A DNA stretch of 64,000 bases, taken from positions 1,392,001 to 1,456,000 of the forward strand of contig CP163498.1 of assembly GCA_041071465.1 (NCBI GenBank), written 5' to 3'. Under the pieces are notes generated by a model. It saw nothing but the letters and a program-made list of their open reading frames with translations. It was not told where the DNA came from and did no database searches. A program made the translations under genes and the position numbers. The DNA comes from Pseudomonas putida. GTDB taxonomy: Bacteria; Pseudomonadota; Gammaproteobacteria; Pseudomonadales; Pseudomonadaceae. Of the stretch, positions 32,613 through 40,792 are shown one piece after another. The stretch's first letter is position 1; every line of letters begins with the position of its first letter.

Positions 32613-33126
32613 TTATACGACTAGATCGGCCCATAGGTTTGCCTACTACGGGCCACAGGTTTGACCCTAGGTATGGCAACATTCCAGTTGGTATCCCGAC
32701 TTAGAATTTAACCCCATCACAACCACAGAGCACGGCCGAAATATTCACTCAGCGTGGCAGGAGGTGGGATCCCTTACCTTGACGCAGTGTGTCCAAACCT
32801 GAGCTGGAGCACTACAAGGGAGCAAGCTTTGTGAACGTCTTAGAAAGACGAATTTAAGAGCTTTATCAAGCGGTATTCCAAAAGGTATTCCATTAGTTTT
32901 TTAAACCAAAGAATTTTCATAAAAGTCATACAGATAGAGTATTGATTCAGATTACCCCGGCCCACCAAATCCCAAAAAATAATAGCCCAAAGAACGTCTT
33001 TTTTCGCCTGTGGAATGCACAGTTCAAAAACCGGATTTACCCCCTTCCGTGTAGGACGTTTCCCAAAGATACTCGCAGCGCCTATTTTCCGTTGCACACG
33101 CAAAACACGGTCTCTAGTCTCGACGT
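32613..33126. other. AT-rich non-coding segment with the island's right end
   Basis: Contains GGTATTCCA twice (32872-32880 and 32884-32892), the attR copy (32955-32970) and an acgtctttttt tract at 32994-33004 resembling the ssrA terminator. A 121-codon minus frame (32840-33205) crosses the attachment site and a structured leader and is not credible as a gene. Confidence 0.7.
32955..32970 (+). other. attR: right junction of the island
   Basis: ccccggcccaccaaat matches attL (14480-14496) except for one missing T, and the preceding ttcagatta resembles ttcaaatcc of the ssrA T-arm. This copy cannot form a functional tRNA-like end, consistent with it being the displaced 3' end. Confidence 0.75.
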
Positions 33127-33291
33127 GTCGTTGCCATTCAACGACCGGGTTTAGCCGCCCGACTTCGTCAGACAACACAGCCATGCAATACCGAGCAATC
33201 GGCATTGGCGCTTTATGGCGGCTGTGCGTGGGGCACCTTCGGGTGCGCCGGGTGCCTGACGTCCCGGTCGGCTAACCCGCGTACAGCTGCC
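33127..33291 (+). promoter_or_regulatory. Structured 5' leader upstream of small Pseudomonas gene
   Basis: Hairpin GTCGTTG / CAACGAC (33127-33133 with 33139-33145). Then a 12-bp closing stem, 33217-33228 with 33280-33291 (two G-U pairs), enclosing GCACC-TTCG-GGTGC (33233-33246, UUCG tetraloop) and CCGGG / CCCGG (33248-33252 with 33263-33267). It ends 54 nt before the ATG at 33346. A 30-codon leader frame (33183-33275) overlaps the structure. I recall similar leaders before DUF3077-type genes in pseudomonads, but did not search. Confidence 0.55.
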
Positions 33292-33345
33292 ACCTTACTG
33301 TTTAGCCGCGGTGGGTGGTTGCTTCACTACGACAGGAGCCACACC

Positions 33346-33588
33346 ATGCTAAAAATTGTCCCCGCCCCACCCCACCATCTCCATTCCCTGGAAGACACAA
33401 TCATCCTGGCCTCGGACTACGCACTCTGTGCAGAAGCCGTAGCCCAGCAAGCGATGCTGCTGCAGCCCAGATCACCCGCATCGGCCTTGATCATGGCCTC
33501 GATGCACGAGCTTGAAACCTTGCGCCGACTCCTCGAATCAGCGCTGGCGCAAATGCAGCAGCCCGCGAACCGGCAACCGATGCATTGA
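33346..33588 (+). CDS. Small Pseudomonas-specific protein (often paired with DUF3077)
   Basis: An 80-aa protein, ATG at 33346 with AGGAG 8 nt upstream; the frame is open further upstream but runs through the structured leader. Sequence MLKIVPAPPHHLHSLEDTII then Ala-rich helices. I recognise the type as a short protein common in many copies in P. putida and relatives, usually next to DUF3077 genes; function unknown. No membrane segment. Confidence 0.7.
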   Translation: MLKIVPAPPHHLHSLEDTIILASDYALCAEAVAQQAMLLQPRSPASALIMASMHELETLRRLLESALAQMQQPANRQPMH

Positions 33589-33675
33589 TGCACATGCCGA
33601 ACCAAAACCTGTGGAAGCCCGGCTCATCGGCGACGGGGCCAACCCAGGCATCAAAAAGACCAGGGAGATTGATCA

Positions 33676-33945
33676 ATGACCACCGAAGCCCCCCAATGCA
33701 CTGTCGGTAAAACCATTTTCTTTCAAGGCGAAAACCAAACCCACCCACTGTTTCGCATTGAGGCCGGCATCCCTTGCCAGAACGCCCGCGAACAGGCCTC
33801 GGAACTGATGGGCTACGCGCGGGACCTGACCATCGACGGTCTGATGGAAGATAAACCCAAGCTGATTTGGGCGGCGCACTACCTGTGCGCGTTGGGCAAA
33901 GCGCTGCTGGACGATGCCGAGCTGGGCATGATGAAAACGCCTTGA
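33676..33945 (+). CDS. DUF3077 family protein
   Basis: An 89-aa protein with the DUF3077 pattern: KTIFFQGENQTHPLFRIEAG, NAREQASELMGYARDL, and AAHYLCALGKALLDDAE. The family is Pseudomonas-restricted and uncharacterised; a helical two-component-input-like fold has been suggested only by composition. GGGAG lies upstream of the ATG. It lies 87 bp after the preceding small gene on the same strand, probably co-transcribed from the structured leader. Confidence 0.82.
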   Translation: MTTEAPQCTVGKTIFFQGENQTHPLFRIEAGIPCQNAREQASELMGYARDLTIDGLMEDKPKLIWAAHYLCALGKALLDDAELGMMKTP

Positions 33946-34260
33946 AATAGCCCTACAGCCCCGCGTTCTGAAAGCAGCCTCATGTCGCGAAAGGGCCGCA
34001 AAGCGGCCCTAGCGGTCCAAGCTCCCGCATAAATGTCCAAGAGCCGACCTGCAACAGGTCAACGCTTCAACAACAATCCATCAGCCCAAACCTGTCTAGA
34101 TAAACAGGTAAATCATCCGCACACATAACTTCAAAAAACCCGTCAAAAAAGCCGCTTCCAGCCCCTACTCTCGCCAATAACAGTGCGTTTTATTGACAGT
34201 TTACGAAGGGTAATCAGAGTGCCATCATGCGCCCACTCTGAACTCATACAGGATGTGTGA
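33946..34260. promoter_or_regulatory. Regulatory gap before the GTPase operon, with inverted-repeat operator and REP fragment
   Basis: A REP-like fragment lies at 33981-34015. A perfect inverted repeat ACCTGT-N8-ACAGGT lies at 34090-34109; from 34104 to 34126 it matches 42147-42169, upstream of the WYL gene, at 18 of 23 positions. A TTGACA (34192-34197) is present but has no good -10. This is the likely control region of the operon that starts at 34261. Confidence 0.6.
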
Positions 34261-34470
34261 ATGCCTATCCCTCCTAGCCCCATGACCTTCCACTGCGATC
34301 AATGCAACTGGAGCATGACCGTGGCCCCAGCCAGTGACGCGCTGGGCCCAGGAGACTGGCATCACAGCTGCCCTAAGTGTGGCAACCCCAACCTGCAAGT
34401 TGCTCGGGCCGGTGCCCTTGCCGGCCTGCTGGCCAAAGCCGCCCGGCATCTGCACATCCGCAAGCATTAA
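34261..34470 (+). CDS. Small zinc-ribbon protein
   Basis: A 69-aa protein with two Cys pairs, CDQC (residues 12-15) and CPKC (about 38-41), spaced as in zinc ribbons, followed by a short hydrophobic/basic helix (GALAGLLAKAARHLHIRKH). First gene of the GTPase operon, 57 bp before the next. Function unknown; a nucleic-acid or protein adaptor is plausible. Confidence 0.65.
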   Translation: MPIPPSPMTFHCDQCNWSMTVAPASDALGPGDWHHSCPKCGNPNLQVARAGALAGLLAKAARHLHIRKH

Positions 34471-34527
34471 GCGCCTTGCACTAGCCCTGTTGTTGCGAAC
34501 ACGCCCGGCACTTAAAGGATTATCACC

Positions 34528-34761
34528 ATGCTCGAAAGCCAAAAAGCCTTCGCCACTTACCTGAAGAAAATGCAGGGGCTGCACGAAGGCCAGATGGTCA
34601 CTTTCGACCAAACCTTGCTGCCTAAAGTCATGACGACCGAACGGATGGTGCCGGTAATCGCTGCAGTCATTCCCCGTTCCCACCCAAGCCGTTCGCTTTC
34701 AGCAAAAGACCATAGCAGTGCCCCTTCCCGCCCAACAAAAGTCAAACAGCAAAGTTACTAG
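34528..34761 (+). CDS. Small protein of unknown function
   Basis: A 77-aa protein beginning MLESQKAFATYLKKMQGL, with a polar, Ser/Lys/Arg-rich tail from residue 50 on. AAGGATTATCACC precedes the ATG. No recognised domain. It lies 84 bp upstream of the first GTPase in the same direction. Confidence 0.5.
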   Translation: MLESQKAFATYLKKMQGLHEGQMVTFDQTLLPKVMTTERMVPVIAAVIPRSHPSRSLSAKDHSSAPSRPTKVKQQSY

Positions 34762-34845
34762 CCATATGACATCATGCCGGCACCCGGAGCCTTGCAGTGG
34801 GCTGATGCACTGCAGCAACAGTGATGCGACAGGAGACGCTGACTG

Positions 34846-35715
34846 ATGGACCGAACCAAACGACTTGAGGCGCTGGAGGCGGAGTACCAGCTGTTTGCCA
34901 GCCAGCGCGACGAGGCTTCCCCGGCCAAGCCCCGCATTGCCGCCTGGGGCCTGGTCAAAGCAGGGAAAAGCTCCCTGCTCAATATGCTCAGCGGCCATGC
35001 CAGCGACGAGCATTTCCAAACGGGTGATGTGCGTACCACCCGTACCAACCAGGCACTGGAACTAGACCACTACGTGCTAGTGGACACCCCAGGCTTGGGC
35101 TATGACCAGGACGACACTCTGCAAGCGAACCAGGGCCTTGATGCCGCTGATGTCGTGCTGTTCGTCCATGCCCCACCTGGTGAGCTTGACCAGGAAGAAG
35201 TGGCCCTGCTCGATCAGTTGCGCAGCGCCTATGGCCAAGACGTGGGTGAACGCGTGGTGTTGGTGATCAGCCAGCTGGACAAGCTGCAAGACGCCGACCT
35301 CGCCGCAGTCAAGGACACCATCGAACGTCAGGCCCTGATCCATCTAGGCACGGCGCCTGAATGCTTTGTCATTTCCAACACGCGTTTCAAAAGCGGTGTA
35401 GAGAAAAACAAGCAAGGGCTCTGCGAAAAAAGCGGCATTCCACAGCTGGCGCAACACCTGCAATCGCTTTCGAAGCGCCTCGCCAAGTCGCTCGCTGACG
35501 CCCGGCAACAGCGCCTGGCACGGCGCGCCTTGGAGCTGGGCACGCGTATCGACGCATTGATTGAACAGGACCTCAAGCTGATCGAGCAGATCACCGAGCC
35601 GTATGTGGTCAAGGCCAAAGCCTTCGTCGAGCACATCGACAGCGCTCGCCGGACCTTCAAGACCCATACGTCCGACATGCAGAAAGCACGCACCAAACTC
35701 GACAGCCTCAAGTAA
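34846..35715 (+). CDS. Dynamin-like/Era-type P-loop GTPase 1
   Basis: A 289-aa GTPase. G1 GLVKAGKSS at 35-43, G3 DTPG at 80-83, and a divergent G4 candidate SQLD at 142-145 (canonical NKxD replaced). The C-terminal 90 residues (from about 195) are helical and charged, rich in Arg/Lys/Glu, a short stalk-like region. The small size suits an accessory GTPase. 11 bp before the membrane coiled-coil gene. Confidence 0.82.
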   Translation: MDRTKRLEALEAEYQLFASQRDEASPAKPRIAAWGLVKAGKSSLLNMLSGHASDEHFQTGDVRTTRTNQALELDHYVLVDTPGLGYDQDDTLQANQGLDAADVVLFVHAPPGELDQEEVALLDQLRSAYGQDVGERVVLVISQLDKLQDADLAAVKDTIERQALIHLGTAPECFVISNTRFKSGVEKNKQGLCEKSGIPQLAQHLQSLSKRLAKSLADARQQRLARRALELGTRIDALIEQDLKLIEQITEPYVVKAKAFVEHIDSARRTFKTHTSDMQKARTKLDSLK

Positions 35716-35726
35716 GGAGACTTGCA

Positions 35727-36320
35727 ATGCCTCTACCTTGGTTGATCGGCGTTGCGGCAGTCGCTGCTGCCGCCGCCATTGCTAAAGCGGTCAGTGACGA
35801 CACCCCTTCGTCTTCAAGCACCACCACCCACTACGACGATAGCGAGCGGCTTGAGCAGGAGCGGGAAGCCAAGCGCCTGCGCGAGCAAGAAAACCTCAAA
35901 GCCCGCGTCCAGTCTCTGGCCGGCGAGCGGCGGGAACAGCTCAAGGCCCAGCTCAGAGGGGCGGCATCGACACTGGCCGCCTCGCTGGACAAGCACAACC
36001 CGGTCTCTGAAGGCGTAACCAAGATGACGCGCTTGACGCTCGAAGGGGTGACGGGGGATCAGCTTGAACAACGTATCCGCAGCACCGCGTCGTCGACGTC
36101 CAATTACGGTAAGACGGTCAAAGCTATTCTCCAAGCGTCGCCCACTATGGAAGGTGGGCACATCGTTCATTTCATGCAGGGCGTGAACCTGCTCGAATCC
36201 GTGACCGCGCCTGCCGAAGCATCTGCCTCCGACCAGGCGGCGCTCGCCCAAGCGCAAGTCGCCCAGGCACGTATCGAGCGCCTGCAGCAACTGAAACGTC
36301 AACTTCTGCTTAAGGCGTGA
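35727..36320 (+). CDS. Membrane-anchored coiled-coil protein
   Basis: A 197-aa protein with an N-terminal hydrophobic helix (PLPWLIGVAAVAAAAAIAKA, residues 2-21), a Ser/Thr linker and a long charged coiled coil (SERLEQEREAKRLREQENLK onwards). It resembles no family I can name. Placed between two GTPase genes with gaps of 11 and 7 bp, it may tether the GTPases to the inner membrane. Confidence 0.65.
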   Translation: MPLPWLIGVAAVAAAAAIAKAVSDDTPSSSSTTTHYDDSERLEQEREAKRLREQENLKARVQSLAGERREQLKAQLRGAASTLAASLDKHNPVSEGVTKMTRLTLEGVTGDQLEQRIRSTASSTSNYGKTVKAILQASPTMEGGHIVHFMQGVNLLESVTAPAEASASDQAALAQAQVAQARIERLQQLKRQLLLKA

Positions 36321-36327
36321 TAGATCG

Positions 36328-38091
36328 ATGAGCACCGTTACTCGTGATGAATTGATGCAGGTCTTTCAACAACTGCAGGGGCAATTCTCCAGCCAGAAGC
36401 AAAACCTCGCGCAAGCTCAGCAACGCTTCGACACGCTGCGCACCGGTTTTGTAAAGCACTTGCGTCAGCAGACCGAAAGCATGGCCAGCGCGGTCAGTGA
36501 CAACAATCCGCTCAAGGAAGGTGCGACCCAGATGGCGCAGCGCCTGACTGACCAATTCATGGTCTGGGAAGAGCGCGCCGAGGTGCGTGCGAAGGGCGCG
36601 GTCTTTCGTGAGAACTTCAACGACTCCTTACTGGTGTTCGTGTACGGCAAGGTCAAATCAGGCAAAAGCTCGCTGGGCAACTACGTGGCTTGGGGGCACA
36701 GTGAACCCACTGCGCAACTGAAAGCCCAGGCCACGCTGAAACCCACTTACTTTTCTCATGACCGAACCGACGTCGCCAGTGGCGACAAAGAAGGCGAGGC
36801 ATGCAGCTCCAAGCAATTCAGGGTCGGTGCCACTGAGGCCACCAGTTCGATTCAAGGATTCAAGCTGCCTGGGTTCACCTGGGTCGACTCGCCTGGGCTG
36901 CATTCCACCAATGCGGCCAATGGCAACTTGGCGCGCAAGTATGTCGACCAGGCGGACCTGATTCTCTACACCATGAACTCGCAAGCGCCTGGCCGCCAGT
37001 CGGACATGAGCGAGGTCAGGAGCCTGCTCGATGGCAAACGCTCGTTGATGATTCTGCTGACCGGCAGCGATATCACCGAAGAAGACGAAGACGATGATGG
37101 GCAACTCGTCACCGAAGTATTGATGAAATCCAAGGAAACCCAGCAGCGGCAAATCCAGGAAGTCACCGGCAACCTGGTGGAGATGCAGAAGGACGCTGCC
37201 AGCCATGTCCGCATCCTGCCCATCTCGACCCGCTTCGCCGAGCGCCACCCCTCGCACTTGCAGGAAAGTGGCCTGGGCACCCTGTTCCAAACCCTCAAGA
37301 CGCTGTCGCAAGGTGAAGGTCTCAACCTCAAGCTGACCACCCCCTTGAACAACCTGCGCAAGGCCGTGGCTGAAACCTGCGACGACCTGAGCTTGATCAA
37401 GGAACTGACCGAGACGTTCGAGCTGCAGATCCAGAAGCAGGAGCAGGCAGTGGAGCGCGAGCTGCGGACCCTGAGCCAGAAGGGCGTCACGGAAATGCGC
37501 AGTTTCGTCAACCAGCTCTACAACGGGCCACGCCCCGGCGACGCACAGCCTCAGCTGCGCGAGCGCCTGGCCACCCTGCTGGGCCGCCTGACCGGCGAGG
37601 CCATGAAGGGTATCGGCGAAAGCCAGCAAAATGCGCTGCAACGTGCCTTCGATACCAGCCGCATCGGCGCCATTCCGGCGTACCGCGAGGTCACGGTCGA
37701 GAAGGAATACATCAGCGGCACTCGCAGCAGCACCAAAACCGCTTGGGGAGCGGGCGGGGCGGTTGTCGGTGGTGTCATTGGCTTCTTCGTCGGCGGCCCC
37801 GCAGGCGCCGCAGCCGGGGCTTCGCTGGGCAGTGCCGCGAGCATGATTGGTCGCAGCGCCGAGGCCATCCGCGCCAAACACAATGTGGTGGTCGGCGACA
37901 ACCTGGAAGAACAACGCCAGGCAGCTCTCGAGCAGTACGCCGACGCCCTGCCTGCCTACCTCAACGAGCAGGTACGTGGCATCTACGATCCCCTACGGGA
38001 CTCCATGCTCGAATACTGCCAAATCCTGACCATCGAAATGGAGCGCCTGCGTCAGGCGCTCATAACCCTTGAAACGAGCACCGCGCAATGA
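36328..38091 (+). CDS. Dynamin-like GTPase 2 with glycine-zipper membrane segment
   Basis: A 587-aa protein: N-terminal helical region (1-95), GTPase domain with G1 GKVKSGKSS at 107-115, G3 DSPG at 187-190 and G4-like TGSD at 245-248, a long helical middle (about 300-460), then a Gly/Ala-rich hydrophobic segment at about 471-508 (GGAVVGGVIGFFVGGPAGAA) typical of membrane insertion, and a helical end. The layout is that of bacterial dynamin-like proteins. The stop overlaps the start of GTPase 3 (ATGA). Confidence 0.82.
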   Translation: MSTVTRDELMQVFQQLQGQFSSQKQNLAQAQQRFDTLRTGFVKHLRQQTESMASAVSDNNPLKEGATQMAQRLTDQFMVWEERAEVRAKGAVFRENFNDSLLVFVYGKVKSGKSSLGNYVAWGHSEPTAQLKAQATLKPTYFSHDRTDVASGDKEGEACSSKQFRVGATEATSSIQGFKLPGFTWVDSPGLHSTNAANGNLARKYVDQADLILYTMNSQAPGRQSDMSEVRSLLDGKRSLMILLTGSDITEEDEDDDGQLVTEVLMKSKETQQRQIQEVTGNLVEMQKDAASHVRILPISTRFAERHPSHLQESGLGTLFQTLKTLSQGEGLNLKLTTPLNNLRKAVAETCDDLSLIKELTETFELQIQKQEQAVERELRTLSQKGVTEMRSFVNQLYNGPRPGDAQPQLRERLATLLGRLTGEAMKGIGESQQNALQRAFDTSRIGAIPAYREVTVEKEYISGTRSSTKTAWGAGGAVVGGVIGFFVGGPAGAAAGASLGSAASMIGRSAEAIRAKHNVVVGDNLEEQRQAALEQYADALPAYLNEQVRGIYDPLRDSMLEYCQILTIEMERLRQALITLETSTAQ

Positions 38092-39721
38092 CTCAACCAG
38101 GCCCGATGACCCAACTGCTAGCCCTCTACGACGAAGTGGATGGTCTGTGTGAAACCTACAACCCGCACACTGTCGCCAGCATTCGCGAACTGAGCCGGGC
38201 GAAGAAGGCGCAAGCGGGTGCGAGCATCATGGTGTACGGCGTCTATAACGCCGGTAAAAGCACGCTGATCAACGCCTTGCTTGGCAAAGAGTTGGCTGCG
38301 GTAGCCGATGTGCCGGAGACCGCCCGTGTGCAGGGCTATCGCTGGGGGACTTCGAAGTGCTCGATACACCCGGCATCGACGCGCCGCTAGAGCACGAGGC
38401 CATCACGCGCGAACAGCTGGTGCAGTCGGATGTGGTGATCTTCGTGGTCAACCCGCTGGGTGTGGTCGAGGAGGAAAAAACCCTCGATGTGCTGCTGGAA
38501 CTGGTGCTTGCCGGCAAGATGATCTTTCTGGTGCTCAACTGCAAAAGCCGCTTCGACCCGATCGACCTGGCCCGCATCAAGGACGAACTCAGCGAGCGCA
38601 TTCAACAAAAGGCCGGCTCCCAGAAGGTGCTGGGGCATATCCCGATCGTCGAGGTTAACGCCCGCTCCGCGCTCAAGGCGAAACTGGAGAACAAGCAGAA
38701 CCTGCTGAACAGCTCGGGCTTTCCAAAGTTTGAACGCGATCTGGAAGGGTTCTTCGCATCCGTGGAGCAGAAGGCAATCGTGGCGCGTGTCGCTAACGAA
38801 CTGCGCAGCTTCCTCGATGCAACGGTAGCCGAGCTGGACAAACGCCAGGACCAAGCTGCGATCAAACGCCTGGACGCCTTCTATGGCGAGATCGCGCGCC
38901 GCGAAATCGATATTCGCCATGGTTTGAAATCGCTGATCGAAGCCAAGGCCGCCTACATTGCCAAGAGCACGATCACAGCGCTTAACCAAAACATCGAAGG
39001 CGCTCAAGGCAAGGTCGAGCAGCTTATCGGGCAGGCCAACGAACAAGTCTGCAGCGAGCTCGAAGACGCACTCACCCGCCTGGGCCTGGACGCCTCCGAG
39101 ATGCTCGACGAGGTCATTCGAGAGGTACAGGTACAACCACAGGCTTACAACGCTCAGGCTGCACCCGACCTCGATACAGCGCAGGCCCCCGCCAACCAGT
39201 TGCCCGCATCGCAGGGCGTCGACTTGAGCCTGCTCGAATCCGGTGTCCGTCAGGCCAGCAGCATGCTCAAGGCCGAGCATGTCGTCAGCGCGCTGAAAGT
39301 CGGCAAACAGTGGCTGCCGACACTGTTCAAAGGGGTCGGGCCGGTCACCATGGGCAAGGTTGCCGAACAGATCGTCGGTAAGGTCATCCCCGTCATCGGT
39401 ATTGCTTTCCAGGTAGGCAGTGCGCTGTATTCCGCCTTTGCCGGCGACCCTGAGCAGCAGCGACTGGAAGAACAAGCCAAACGCGAGGAGCAGGAGCGCG
39501 AGCGCCGCGAACAGGCAATCCAAGCATTCGCCGACGAAACGGCCTGGGAATTCTCGCGGTCGCTGAACGCCATGGTCGATAGTCACCTGAAGACCAACTT
39601 TGCCGATATCAAGGACAAACTGCAGAGCCTGCGTGGCAGCCTTGGCCAGGACCAGCGCCGTCTCAGCGAGGACCGTGAACGGTTGGTCCAGGCCCAGGCC
39701 GCGATGGGTGAGTATGCCTGA
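38088..39721 (+). CDS. Dynamin-like GTPase 3, one apparent frameshift
   Basis: Merged length 544 aa. G1 GVYNAGKST at 51-59; after repair G3 reads DFEVLDTPGID near residue 93; G4-like NCKSRFD. It is followed by coiled-coil helices, a hydrophobic segment (VIGIAFQVGSALYSAFAG) near residue 440 and a final coiled coil. The frame breaks in a G5 run at 38344-38348; six G join the pieces. ATGA overlap with GTPase 2 and 8-bp overlap with the next gene mean translational coupling. Confidence 0.82.
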
Positions 39722-40043
39722 TACCCCCACGCCCTTTGCCTGCAGCCGCTGCATGGAATGCTGCCGACGTGTGCACTTGCTTGCTGAAACCGCGGTGATG
39801 GACCGCGGCGACGGTGTATGCCGGCACCTGGATGAAGCCAACGCCGGGTGCCGCATCTACGACCAGCGGCCGGACGCCTGTCGCATCGATAGGCAGTACG
39901 AACTGCATTATCGCCAGGCAATGAGTTGGGAAACGTACGTCAAGAAGAACGAAGCCGGGTGCAAGCAATTGCAGGCGCTCGGCGCTGGCGAGGCCACCCG
40001 GGTAATCCTGGCTTCTACAGACAACCGCTTTACACAACCATAG
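39714..40043 (+). CDS. YkgJ-family CxxCxxCC metal-binding protein
   Basis: A 109-aa protein with CSRCMECCRR at about residue 10-19 and later C(RHLDEANAG)C plus RPDACRIDRQYE, the eight-Cys pattern of the YkgJ zinc/iron-chelating family (PF03692 type). No characterised activity in most members. It starts inside the last codons of GTPase 3 (8-bp overlap), so it is part of the operon; no other start has a better position. Confidence 0.82.
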   Translation: MPDTPTPFACSRCMECCRRVHLLAETAVMDRGDGVCRHLDEANAGCRIYDQRPDACRIDRQYELHYRQAMSWETYVKKNEAGCKQLQALGAGEATRVILASTDNRFTQP

Positions 40044-40053
40044 GGACTTCAGA

Positions 40054-40792
40054 ATGGGTATCAGCTACCGCGCGGATGATGACCTGGCCTTCCTGCAATA
40101 CTGCCGGGAAGACGACATCCGCAACCTGGCGGCCTATCTCATGTTCGACAAGGACGGAGAAAAGCGCAGAGCAAGCGAAATCGCCGATGAGCCGCAATTC
40201 AAGAAACTGCAGGGCCAGCCAGATCAATGGCGTCGCTGCTGGCAACTGGTTGCCGGTGAGTTGCAGCATTTCGCGGGTGACTCCATCGTCAACCTGTTCC
40301 GCCGTCAGGGTGTGCTCTACAAGGAAATGCTCTGCGACGTCTGCGACAAGACCGATGTGAAGTACGACAGCAAAGCCAGCGCCTACGCCATCGAAAACCA
40401 GCTCATCGAAAAACTGGTAGAAAAGAGCTGGGAACAAATGTCGCCGGAACAGCGGCGTAGCACAGCCGAGGAAATGAACCTCAATGGCGCGCTCGGCGCG
40501 CTGCCGCTGGCCGCGATCATCAATGCCATTCGTGCAGGTGGTCTGGGTTCGCTGCAGTGGTCATCGTGGCTTGCAAGGGGTACCACTGCGTCATTCAGCA
40601 ATGCGATCGGGGTGACCCTCGGCGGTGCTGCAGCGCTGGTAGGCGGGCGCGCGGTAGCGGCCATCGCCGGGCCTTTGGCAGCGATCGCTGTGACCGTTCC
40701 TCTGCTCAGCGGTACGGCCTATCGGGTCACGATCCCGGCAGTCATTCAAATCGCGTTCATGCGGCGCCAGTATGAAAAGAGGATCACTTCTA
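40054..40792 (+). CDS. YaaW-like protein (DUF3944 / UPF0174)
   Basis: Resembles E. coli YaaW: DDLAFLQYCREDDIRNLAAYL (DUF3944 start), WQLVAGELQHFAGDSIVNLFR, and the C-terminal GTAYRVTIPAVIQIAFMRRQYEK. The middle is hydrophobic and glycine-rich (about 170-230), suggesting membrane association. As sequenced, the frame runs to 40899 through 35 unrelated residues. Adding one G at 40781-40782 ends it at TAA in TAATG, where the next gene starts, giving about 246 aa, close to YaaW (237). Function unknown. Confidence 0.8.

Larger units (their letters stand above)
14497..32970 (+). mobile_element. 18.5-kb genomic island integrated in ssrA
   Basis: Evidence: P4-type integrase directly downstream of the ssrA 3' end; attL (14480-14496) and attR (32955-32970) repeat; GGTATTCC repeats at both ends; cargo of restriction and recombinase genes; lower GC and many AT-rich patches in the hsd region relative to flanks. 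Cargo: integrase, DUF3987 protein, small island proteins, second recombinase, hsdM-hsdS-DUF262-DUF262/DUF1524-hsdR-ygjP-like, then decayed helicase and WYL fragments. No conjugation, replication-initiator or capsid genes are visible, so it is a satellite-like or immobile island. Confidence 0.85.

Noticed and set aside
32840..33205. 121-codon minus-strand frame at the right end of the island
   Set aside because: It crosses attR and the structured leader, has no RBS and no recognisable domain.
33205..33345. In-frame upstream extension of the small gene at 33346
   Set aside because: It runs through the stable leader structure; the AGGAG before 33346 gives a better start.
34192..34197. TTGACA as the -35 of the GTPase operon
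   Set aside because: No acceptable -10 lies 15-19 bp downstream, so a promoter call is not supported.
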